From JALHSW01 sp963720675 (GTDB lineage Bacteria; Actinomycetota; Acidimicrobiia; IMCC26256; PALSA-555): 64,000 nucleotides of DNA. Below, piece by piece: positions 9,132-16,893 of this stretch. Positions within the stretch are counted from its first letter, which is position 1. Each line of letters opens with the position of its first letter. The stretch lies in the NCBI GenBank assembly GCA_963720675.1, contig CAVRGH010000005.1:1-64000 (forward strand). Direction: 5' to 3'. The translations under genes and the position numbers were made by a program. The notes under the pieces are model-generated. The model was not told where the DNA came from. It saw only the letters and a program-made list of their open reading frames with translations, and did not search any database.

Positions 9132-9203
9132 CGCCCCCGGCAGGATTCGAACCTGCGCTCACGGTTTAGGAAACCGATGCTCTATCCCCTGAGCTACGGG
9201 GGC
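9132..9203 (-). tRNA. tRNA-Arg (anticodon CCT)
   Basis: The minus strand folds into a complete 72-nt cloverleaf. The acceptor stem GCCCCCG/CGGGGGC is perfect, the D arm is GCTC/GAGC, the anticodon loop TTCCTAA gives anticodon CCT (reading AGG), and the T arm GCAGG-TTCGAAT-CCTGC is perfect. The discriminator is G and no CCA is encoded. The top pair of the anticodon stem is a T-T mismatch. The 3' half is the sequence repeated at 311-351 and 2601-2641, identifying this gene as the integration target of the island that extends from its 3' side toward lower coordinates. Confidence 0.95.
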
Positions 9204-9269
9204 GGGGACCACGAAACGGTGACACAAACAGCAGGTTGGTGCTGGCATCCGGTTCGGAAGTTCGGCCGA

Positions 9270-10436
9270 CTACTTGGTGTACGTAGCCGCCTGTCGCTTG
9301 GCGATGGTCACGAGGTCGCCGAGGGCCAGATTCACGTCCGAGAGGTGCAGGCCCCACGCTGCGTTGGGAAGAGCCTGCACCGTCGGTTGAGCAACCGCGC
9401 CCTGCTCGGTCGTGACGTTCAGCCATTGTGCGCCTTGCTGATCGGCGCACTTTGCTGAGTACAGACCCGGGAACGTCACCCAGGGCGTCGGCTCCGGGTA
9501 TGGCGGCCACCACTCCAGGGCGCCTTCGGCCGGCGACGTGGTCGTCGGGAAGTAGGCGGTAAGTGCCTTGCGGTGGCCGCTGAGTGCGGCCGGGTCGACG
9601 CACGCCACGTCGAGCGCCACGTTCGTCGGCACCGTGGTGATCGATGGTGTGCCTTGCCCGACGCGTCCGAACTTGCTGTCGGGTGGTGGCACTCCTTCGT
9701 ACGAGGAGTATGCGATAACGCAACCGGTCTCGTTGGGCTTCGCGCACGTCGGTACGTGCTCGAAGCTCCCGCCGGCGCGGCGGCCGGACTGCACCACGAC
9801 GTTCGCGCCGACGATGAACGCCGAGACCAAGCGACGACGGAGCGCCTTGTCGTGGTCGATCTCGTCCTGGATCAGCTTGGTGAGCAGCACCGCGCCTTGC
9901 GAGTGGCCGATGATCACGAACCCCCGGCCGTGGTTGTACTGCTCCAGGTATTCGTGCCAGGCAGGGAGCAGGCCCTCGTAGGCGGTCATGACCTGCTGCT
10001 GTCGCTCCGGCGATGACGTTGTGCCGAGATCGCCGAGCGTCGCCTGGGGATACATCGGCGCGTACACCTTGCACACCTCGGAGAAGCGCGACGCCTGCGC
10101 GACCGCGGCCCCGATCTCCTGCGGGTCGATCTCGAGATCGGCGTTCGGCGTCGGCTGTTCGCTGACCGTCGGGTACACGTAGAAGCAGTCGACCGGCGTC
10201 TTCTTCGGGGCTCCGGTTGACGAGACCTTCGTGGATCCGTCGGCCGACACGATGGTTGCTGCACGCGGCGCGAGGCATGGATTGGGTTCCGCTCCGGGTC
10301 GGCACAGCCAGACCGTCTGGCCCGGAGGTCCTGACGCGCCATCGTCGACCGGTTGCGCCGTCGCGCTCGGTGCGACTCCGGCCGACAGGATCACGAGCGA
10401 CAGCGCCGTCACTGCCCGCACGGTGAAGCCCGACAT
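9270..10436 (-). CDS. Secreted DUF3089-family alpha/beta hydrolase
   Basis: This 388-residue protein has a cleavable signal peptide (residues 1-28, ending ATA before QPVDDG). The mature domain carries the DUF3089 pattern: CFYVYPTVS at about 83-91, a CKVYAPMYPQ segment at about 122-131, and the nucleophile elbow GHSQGA at about 180-185. Late AYFPTTTSP and EWWPPYP segments are also typical. Enzymes of this fold hydrolyse esters, and the actinobacterial members are exported, so an extracellular or cell-wall lipase/esterase is likely; the substrate is unknown. It lies 58 bp downstream of the beta-propeller gene on the same strand. Confidence 0.85.
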   Translation of the reverse strand: MSGFTVRAVTALSLVILSAGVAPSATAQPVDDGASGPPGQTVWLCRPGAEPNPCLAPRAATIVSADGSTKVSSTGAPKKTPVDCFYVYPTVSEQPTPNADLEIDPQEIGAAVAQASRFSEVCKVYAPMYPQATLGDLGTTSSPERQQQVMTAYEGLLPAWHEYLEQYNHGRGFVIIGHSQGAVLLTKLIQDEIDHDKALRRRLVSAFIVGANVVVQSGRRAGGSFEHVPTCAKPNETGCVIAYSSYEGVPPPDSKFGRVGQGTPSITTVPTNVALDVACVDPAALSGHRKALTAYFPTTTSPAEGALEWWPPYPEPTPWVTFPGLYSAKCADQQGAQWLNVTTEQGAVAQPTVQALPNAAWGLHLSDVNLALGDLVTIAKRQAATYTK

Positions 10437-10493
10437 CGCTGTGCATCCTATGGGTCGGCTCGTGTCGTCCGGCGCGGCCTGGGACGACGCGGG

Positions 10494-11931
10494 TCAGAAG
10501 GTCGCGATGCGGTAGACGAGGCGCAGTTCCTCGTCGTAGATCCAGATCGCGTCGAACCCGGGCGGGGCCGCCATGACGGTCCCGGTGTCGACCTTGATGA
10601 CGGTGGCGGCGTCGGTGAGGGTGCGATCCAACGCGACGAGCTCGCCCGACGAACCTTCGTATCCCCACACGCCCGGCGGGGCCGCACTCAACAGACTCGG
10701 GTGGCTGCCGTTGCGAGCCAACACGACCGCGAGCGTGGTCGGATCGAGCTGCGCGATCCGCGAGCTGTCCGGGTGCTCGTTGGCGGCGACGACCATCGTG
10801 TCGTCGGCCACGACCGTGTCGAGGTTCGTGAACCCGTCCGCCGTCGCCGCGACCGACATGGTCATGGGATCGACGCGAACGACCGCGTCGTCGCCGATCC
10901 CAAGCTCCGGCCCCTTGCGAGACGTGGCCGCGTACACGCCCGCCGGGCCGGCGGCGAGTTCGGTCGGATTCCGTTCGAGCGAGATGCGTCCGACGACCTT
11001 GCCCGAGGCCGGGTCGAACCGGACGATCTCGCGGTCCCGCGATGCCGAGAGCCACAGTGCACCGTCGACCCCGACGGCGGACGGCCAGAGCGGCGTCTCG
11101 TCCCGGTCGAGCGCGCCGCTCTCGGTGCCACGCGCGATGCTGACCGGGTTCCCGGCTCGAAGCGTGTCGGCATCGATGGGTACGACGTTGCCGCCGTTCG
11201 CGTCGATCCCGAAGAGCTCGTCGCCGACGGTTGCCAGGGCCCAGAGATCGTGATCGACGGTGCGTCGCTGCACGATCCTGTTGTTCGTCGGGTCGATGCG
11301 CACGAGCACGGTCGTGAGTTGATCGAGGTCGAACTCGCTCTTGCGGATCGCGACGAAGACGTGTGACGACGTGGTGGCGGTGGCACCTTGGTAGTGCGAG
11401 TCGGACTCCTTGATCACCGGGATGACGGCGGCGACCAGTGCGACTCCGGGGTCGACGGGGCCCGCGGCGACGTCGAGCGGGATCGGACCGAGCGAGCACT
11501 CGTCGATGACCTCGTCCTCGTCGTCGGTCTGGGTGAGGTCGTAGCTGATCTTCGCGGTCGCGCCCGAGTCCGTGAACGCGCCGCGCAGGTGGACGGTCCC
11601 GCGGGTCTGGATGCCTTCCGCGGGTCCGACCAGCGTCGCGTCGATGTCGTACGTGCCGTCCCGTGCGACGCGACCGCTCACGGCCTCCTCGAGGCCCGGC
11701 CGAAAGCCTCGTTTGGCGCCGCACGCCGACGGCCACCGTTCCTCGGAGCTGGATCCCGCCCTTGGCGTCGGGCGCGAGGGCGGTGAGCTCCACGGTGACG
11801 AGCTTCGCCGTGGCGCGAAAGGTGCTGCCCGCCGGCGGTGGTGCTCCGCGCTCGCCTGCGCTCGCGACGCCAGGCACGCCGAGCATCAGCGCGCAGCAGG
11901 TCAGCCCGACGAACCCCCGGCCCCAGCCCAT
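10494..11931 (-). CDS. Secreted beta-propeller protein, with one frameshift
   Basis: From ATG 11931 the frame gives a signal peptide (LTCCALMLGVPGVASAG) and a beta-strand segment. Near 11735 the reading must change by one base to continue into the 395-residue remainder (RPGLEEAVSGRVARDGTYDI). That remainder holds about six propeller blades with repeated turns (TVLVRIDPTNNRI, REIVRFDPASGKVVGRISL, DDAVVRVDPMTMSV, ALDRTLTDAATVIKVDTGT) like NHL or Vgb-lyase propellers. The combined product is about 479 residues and exported. A true start at GTG 11681 is possible but would remove the signal. Role unknown; the shift is probably a sequencing error. Confidence 0.7.
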
Positions 11932-11960
11932 CGAGGGGATCGTAGCGGACCGCGTCGTCG

Positions 11961-12731
11961 CTACGTCTTCGTGAAGAAGAGCTGCATCTCCATCTGGCCC
12001 CGGTCCTCGACCGAGAGCACACGCGCGGCTTGCGGTTTGTCGATGTCGTAGTCGGCGAACGGGATGTCGAACAACCCGGTCACCACGATCGTGTCGTTCA
12101 CGATCTTTGCGTCGAGGGGGACCGTCACGTCGTTGGTGACGCCGTGGAGGGTCAGCTTGCCGGTGGCGTCCACGCTCACCGTCGTGCCCTCCTTCGGGAT
12201 CGACCCGAAGTCGATCGGTTCAGTGAGCTCGAACGTCGCGGTCGGGAACCGATTGGTCTCGATGGCCTGGTTGCGGATCGCGCCGTCCCGGAACGTTTCG
12301 TCGCTCTCGAGCGTCGTCAGGTCGACCTCGATGTCGACCGAGGTCGCGGTCGTGCCGTTGATCACCATCGTGCCGGTGACGTCCGGCGTGCGCCCCACGG
12401 CGGTCTTCGCCCCGATGCCGGCGAGCTCCTCCTTGACGCGGTAGCCGACGAACGCGCTCGAGAAGTCGTCGAACGACCCGATGCTGTCATCCACTGCCCA
12501 GGTGCCGTCGAGGGACGTCGAGCCTGAGCCGGGCTTGGACTCGACCGACTCGGACGCCTGCTCGATGTTCACCGCGTCGGGCGCGTCGTCGCGGAACACG
12601 AAGTACCAGATCGCGACCCCGGCGACGACGACGAGCGCGGCGGCGACGCCGCCGATGATCCACCACTTCTTGCGGCTACGGCGCGCGGGCGAGCCGGGTT
12701 CCGGGCTCGGCGTCGCGGGGGCGTCGGTCAC
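11961..12731 (-). CDS. Membrane-anchored YceI-family protein
   Basis: This 256-residue protein has a proline-rich cytoplasmic start, a basic patch (ARRSRKK), one transmembrane helix (WIIGGVAAALVVVAGVAIWYF, about 24-44) and an outer YceI domain from about 78. The domain shows TWAVDDSIGSFDDFSSAFVG, then DVTGTMVING, the long acidic strand VDLTTLESDETFRDGAIRN and the closing TLHGVTNDVTVPLD. YceI lipocalin-like barrels bind isoprenoid lipids in known structures. Anchoring on the outer membrane face suggests lipid binding at the cell envelope. It precedes the beta-propeller gene by 29 bp and may share its transcript. Confidence 0.9.
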   Translation of the reverse strand: MTDAPATPSPEPGSPARRSRKKWWIIGGVAAALVVVAGVAIWYFVFRDDAPDAVNIEQASESVESKPGSGSTSLDGTWAVDDSIGSFDDFSSAFVGYRVKEELAGIGAKTAVGRTPDVTGTMVINGTTATSVDIEVDLTTLESDETFRDGAIRNQAIETNRFPTATFELTEPIDFGSIPKEGTTVSVDATGKLTLHGVTNDVTVPLDAKIVNDTIVVTGLFDIPFADYDIDKPQAARVLSVEDRGQMEMQLFFTKT

Positions 12732-12828
12732 GGCTGGCTCCTGTCGGGGGTTGCCGAAGATCCTCGCGCGAGAACCCGAATGCTCACTGGGCGCGCAACC
12801 GGCGCGTAGCCGAGCAAAGAAAGAGGTC

Positions 12829-13884
12829 TCAGTCGGCGGCGAAGCCGGCTGCGGTGACGAGGGGCAGGTCGCGATGGGTGACGATGCCCGGCGGCGCCCC
12901 GCACACGGCCGGGATCGCGTTGACGGCGGGCATCGCCGTCATGATCATGCCAAGCCCCATGAAGTCGGGTTCGGACCAGTCCCGGGGCGGCAGGATCTGG
13001 AGCTGGCTGCGCACCCGGGGTTCGCCGTCGATGTCGACGAAGTAGCCGTGGCGGAGCTTCCAGTCGGGCTCCATGTGCTCGCCCATCTTCCACTGCACCC
13101 GGCACTCGACAAGGCGTCGTTCCCCGACGGTGCCGAACCAGCACGCCGAGACGCCGGCGACGGTGCCCTCGGGGATCACCATGAACCCGAGGTCCATCGT
13201 CTGCGTGGCGCGCGCGTACTCGACCTCGAACGAGATGTCGGTGAGCTCGACGCCGAGTGCGTCGCCCATCATCGCGACCGCGTCGCCGAACACGGCGCTC
13301 CCCGCCTCGGTCATCGCTGCGGTCGCGGGCGCCTCGGGGTCGTGCGCGAAGCCGACCGAGAGCTGCGTGTCGGCAGACGCGTATCCGGTTGCGTCGGCCG
13401 ACTCGAGCACCGTGATGCGGTCGACTCGGTCGCAGATCCCGGCCGAGACGAGCGCGAAGAGGTTCGCGAAGCCGGGGTTGATCCCGGTCCCGAAGAGTGT
13501 GGACGACCCGGCGCGGGCCGCGGCCTCGAGGCGAGCCAGGGCGTCGGCGCCGAGCGCGTGGCCGGTGATGAAGCCGGCGGTCGAGGAGATGTTGGCGCCG
13601 GACTCGAGGATGCGACACATCTCCCCGACGTCGGGCCAGATCGGGTTGTAGCTCACGCAGTCGGGTGTGAGCGCCAGCAGCGCGTCGACGTCGTTGGTCG
13701 CCGCGAGCCCCACCGGCTCGACGCCGGCCAGGTCACCCAGGTCGCGTCCGACCTTTTCCTCGCTCCAGGCGAAGCAGCCCACGACATCGAGGCGTGGGTT
13801 GCGGAGCATGGCCCGGAGCGCCCGCCGGCCGACGTTCCCCGTCGTCCACTGGACCACTCGGAGCGCTTCGACCCCGGACGACAC
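12829..13884 (-). CDS. NAD(P)H-dependent amine dehydrogenase-like / dihydrodipicolinate-reductase-like protein
   Basis: The 351-residue product opens with a Rossmann motif (LRVVQWTTGNVGRRALRAML) and has the long C-terminal domain of the family that includes 2,4-diaminopentanoate dehydrogenase. ISSTAGFITGHAL and GTGINPGFANLFALV are typical of this group. Actinobacteria hold many such paralogs in lipid and sterol gene neighbourhoods with unknown substrates. The GTG at 13884 is chosen because a GGGGAGG ribosome-binding site lies about 5 nt upstream and the Rossmann strand follows at once; the frame is open further upstream. It is divergent from the metallo-beta-lactamase gene, sharing a 65-bp promoter region. 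Confidence 0.8.
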   Translation of the reverse strand: MSSGVEALRVVQWTTGNVGRRALRAMLRNPRLDVVGCFAWSEEKVGRDLGDLAGVEPVGLAATNDVDALLALTPDCVSYNPIWPDVGEMCRILESGANISSTAGFITGHALGADALARLEAAARAGSSTLFGTGINPGFANLFALVSAGICDRVDRITVLESADATGYASADTQLSVGFAHDPEAPATAAMTEAGSAVFGDAVAMMGDALGVELTDISFEVEYARATQTMDLGFMVIPEGTVAGVSACWFGTVGERRLVECRVQWKMGEHMEPDWKLRHGYFVDIDGEPRVRSQLQILPPRDWSEPDFMGLGMIMTAMPAVNAIPAVCGAPPGIVTHRDLPLVTAAGFAAD

Positions 13885-13949
13885 TGGCGCCTCCCCTTCG
13901 ATGCAGAGGAGGACGGTACCGTCTGCGCGCACATCGAGCAGGAGGCCAT

Positions 13950-14771
13950 ATGGAGGTCGTGACCCTGGGGACCGGCTCGCCGATCCCGGACCCGAACCGC
14001 GCCGGCGCGTCGACACTCGTCCGAGCCGGTGGGGCCACGCTCCTGTTCGACTGCGGTCGGGGCGTGGTCCTGCGTCTCGCCGCGGCCGGCGTCTTCCCGC
14101 CGATGGTCGACCACCTCTTCCTGACCCACCTGCACAGCGACCACATCACGGACTTCAACGACGTCCTCACCACACGCTGGGTCATGTCGCCGGTCGAGAG
14201 CCCGCTCCCCGTCACCGGACCGCCCGGCACCGAGCGTCTCGTCGAGCGCACCCTCGCGATGCTCGAGGACGACATCGGGTACCGGCTCGAGCACCACGCG
14301 GATCTCAGTTGGAACCCTTCGTGTGCGACGACCGAGGTCGTCGACGGCCTCGCGTGGGAGACCGACGCCGTGCGCGTGACCGCCGCACCGACCGACCACC
14401 GCCCGGTGCACCCGACCGTCGGCTACCGCATCGAGGCGGAGGGCAAGGTCGTCGCGATCGCGGGGGACACCGTGCCCTGCGCTGGGCTCGACGTGCTCTG
14501 CGCGGACGCCGACGTGTACGTGCAGACGGTGTTGCGCCCCGACCTGGTCCGCAACGTGCCGAGCCCGCGGTTCCAGGACATCCTCGACTACCACTCCTCC
14601 TGCGAAGACGCCGGCAAGACCGCGGCGCGCGCGGGCGTGCGAACCCTGGTCCTCACGCACCAGGTCCCGCCGCCGGCGCCCGGCAGCGACGACGAGTGGA
14701 TCGCGCAGGCCGCCGAGCACTTCGACGGCGACATCGTGTTCGCCCACGACCTCGCGTCGATCACGCCGTAG
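13950..14771 (+). CDS. Metallo-beta-lactamase-fold hydrolase (RNase Z / arylsulfatase-like)
   Basis: This 273-residue enzyme has the metal-binding motif THLHSDH at about residues 53-59, an early GTGSP turn typical of the RNase Z subgroup (residues 7-11), and downstream DHRPVHP, IAGDT and a final LTHQVPP histidine. ATG 13950 follows an AGGAGG site by about 6 nt. RNase Z itself usually conserves extra tRNA-binding parts not evident here, so a small-molecule ester or sulfate hydrolase is as likely. It is transcribed away from the amine-dehydrogenase-like gene. Confidence 0.8.
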   Translation: MEVVTLGTGSPIPDPNRAGASTLVRAGGATLLFDCGRGVVLRLAAAGVFPPMVDHLFLTHLHSDHITDFNDVLTTRWVMSPVESPLPVTGPPGTERLVERTLAMLEDDIGYRLEHHADLSWNPSCATTEVVDGLAWETDAVRVTAAPTDHRPVHPTVGYRIEAEGKVVAIAGDTVPCAGLDVLCADADVYVQTVLRPDLVRNVPSPRFQDILDYHSSCEDAGKTAARAGVRTLVLTHQVPPPAPGSDDEWIAQAAEHFDGDIVFAHDLASITP

Positions 14772-14877
14772 CGGGACGACCCGCCGTCGGGCGTCTGCAC
14801 CTCGAGCAGCTTCCGCTCGGGGAGCAGCAGCACGGCGGCGATCAGGAAGCCGAGCGCACCGACGAACGTCCCGAGGT

Positions 14878-15465
14878 TCATGAGGGTGACGTCTGCGCAC
14901 CTGGTCGGTCTCCGGGCACGACCTTCGACGCCACCGCCGACACACCGAACGCGATCGACCCGACCAGGTTCAGGCCCGCGATCCACCAGGCCAGCGCCCG
15001 GGGCTGCCAGGACCACCACCTCCGGGCGACGCAGTACCAGGCGATCGAGCTCGCCACGAGGAAGCAGATCGATCCGTACACGTCGGGTCGCCACACCAGG
15101 TCGTTGACCGCGTCGGCCGACAAGCTCTGCTCGAGCGTGTGGAAAGTACTGGCGTTGAAGAACAGTGTGCCGGCGAGCTGCACGGTCGCGGCGATCCACT
15201 CCGCACGACGCGGATGCCACGAGAACGCCCGCCCGTCACCGCTCTCGCGGTACTGCAGGTAGCCGGCCGTAGTGAAGAAGATCGAGCCGACGAAGAAGGT
15301 CACGCCGTCGGCGTGGTCGCCGACCGCTTCGACGAAGCCCGGGAGCGCGCCGAGCGCGAAGCAGGACGCACCGATCGCGAAGAGCACACCCATCCACCAG
15401 TCGAGGGCCCGCGGTGCCCACCACGTGGCGTCGCTGGAGTGCCGCCAATGCGGGTGCGGGCTCAC
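14878..15465 (-). CDS. YrhK-domain membrane protein, C-terminus shifted
   Basis: The 195-residue product has five hydrophobic helices. The first pair (WWMGVLFAIGASCFALGALP and DGVTFFVGSIFFTTAGYLQY) matches the YrhK-like pattern of paired helices with a short loop. The frame ends shortly after the fifth helix. An apparent sixth helix (LGTFVGALGFLIAAVLLLPER) is encoded immediately downstream one frame over, around 14880-14820, so a single-base indel near 14900 has probably removed the true C-terminus. The function of these small integral membrane proteins is unknown. The 3' end is convergent with the metallo-hydrolase. Confidence 0.65.
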   Translation of the reverse strand: MSPHPHWRHSSDATWWAPRALDWWMGVLFAIGASCFALGALPGFVEAVGDHADGVTFFVGSIFFTTAGYLQYRESGDGRAFSWHPRRAEWIAATVQLAGTLFFNASTFHTLEQSLSADAVNDLVWRPDVYGSICFLVASSIAWYCVARRWWSWQPRALAWWIAGLNLVGSIAFGVSAVASKVVPGDRPGAQTSPS

Positions 15466-15554
15466 CGGTCGGAATGCATGAGACGGCCGAAAGGGTGATC
15501 ACGGCGCCGAGGAACTCGGTCCCGCGTTGGCAGCAATGTCCGCTCCGTGCTCAT

Positions 15555-16893
15555 TCAGGACGTCTGCAGACCGAGGCGCGTGCCGGCGCGGTCGACGGCG
15601 GTGAGATCGTCGGCGTCCAGGCCGCTCGCGCGGAGCCCGTCCATCCAGCGCTGCGCTTCGTGTCGGAGCAGCACGGCGCGCTCGGTGAGATCCTCGGCTT
15701 CCAGATCTTCGGCGAGCTCCGCCATGACCTCGAGCGCGGTCGCGCTGACGACGGGCTCCGACGACGCCGAGCGCCGGATCTGTTCGAAGGCGAGCGCGAT
15801 GTAGTCGGCGTGGTCGAGATCGTGCGGTCGGAACAGGCGCCGGTCTTCGGACCCCGCGATGATGCGGGCGGGGAGGTCGCGCCCCAGGAGCTCGCGGAGC
15901 AGCGAACCGAGATGCACGATCGACTCGACGGCGGTCGTGGGGTCGTTCACGCCGGGGGAGAGCGCTCGCAGCGCGATGTCGGCCAGCTGGCGGAAGCCCA
16001 GCGCCAGGTCCTGCGTCGGCGTGCGCGTCCGCCCGAGGAGCACGCTTCGCCGAACCTTGTCTGCGGGATCGTCGTCCGGGGTCGGGCGGATCGTGCACAG
16101 CCGTTGACCCTTGGCAACGAACGTACCGACACCCGCCTCGAGCACCACGATGCCACCGGGCGGCGCGGCCTCGGTCAGTCGCCGCGCGTCCACGTGCTGC
16201 ACCCAGCCGTCGCCGGACGATCGGACCTCTACCGACTCGCCGTCGCCGAGCGGGCCCTCGACCGGGACCGGTGGAGCCGTCCCGGCGCGGTATGGACACA
16301 GTTGCACGATCTGGGTGCGGGCCTCGTCGATGATCCTCCTGATCACCTCGCCGGCTTCCATCGAGTGCGCCACGTGGTTGATGAAGGCGAGGATCGCGAG
16401 CACCGCGACGATCCCCAGGATGACGGCGACGAGCACCGAGACCCGTGGGATGACGGCGGCGCCGTCGGTCTCGATCGGTCGGCGCACGCTGCGTAGCACG
16501 ACCAGGCAATATGCGAACGTTCCGACGGCGATGCCCATGACGCGCTTGGTGAACGCGTCCCGATAGAACCACGTGAGCACCCGCGACGAGTACTGGCTCG
16601 TCGTCTGCTGCAGCATCAGCAGTGCGATCGAGAACACGATCGCCGCGAACGTGATCGTCGCGCCCGCGACCGTGGCGAGCACCGCACGCGGCAGACTCGA
16701 CCGTGGACGACAACAGCACCGGGAAGTGCACCGAGTCTTCGCTCAACCGCAGGTCGAGCCAGAGCGTCGCGAATCCCAGGACCACGGCCCCGAGCACGTA
16801 GAGCATCGGGACGAACGCAAGACTGAGCCGGAACGACTCGAGCCGGGAGCGAGGTGAACGCGTGCATCCGCAACGTCTAGAGATAGCCGTCAT
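15555..16893 (-). CDS. DUF2254 membrane protein, with one frameshift
   Basis: DUF2254 proteins have an N-terminal membrane region and a soluble C-terminal part. The N-terminal frame from ATG 16893 gives the first helix (LSLAFVPMLYVLGAVVLGF). Near 16690 it must change frame to join the main part, which begins VLATVAGATITFAAIVFSI and continues with the family signature LLMLQQTTSQYSSRVLTWF, two more helices and a soluble domain with FRQLADIALRALSPGVNDP. The total is about 446 residues. The start codon overlaps the end of the UPF0104 gene by 17 bp, suggesting translational coupling. Function unknown, perhaps ion or stress related. Confidence 0.75.

Noticed and set aside
9166..11931. A 921-residue minus-strand open frame
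   Set aside because: After the signal peptide and about 60 residues it becomes Arg/Gly-rich shadow sequence of the propeller and DUF3089 genes; the real continuation is one frame over.
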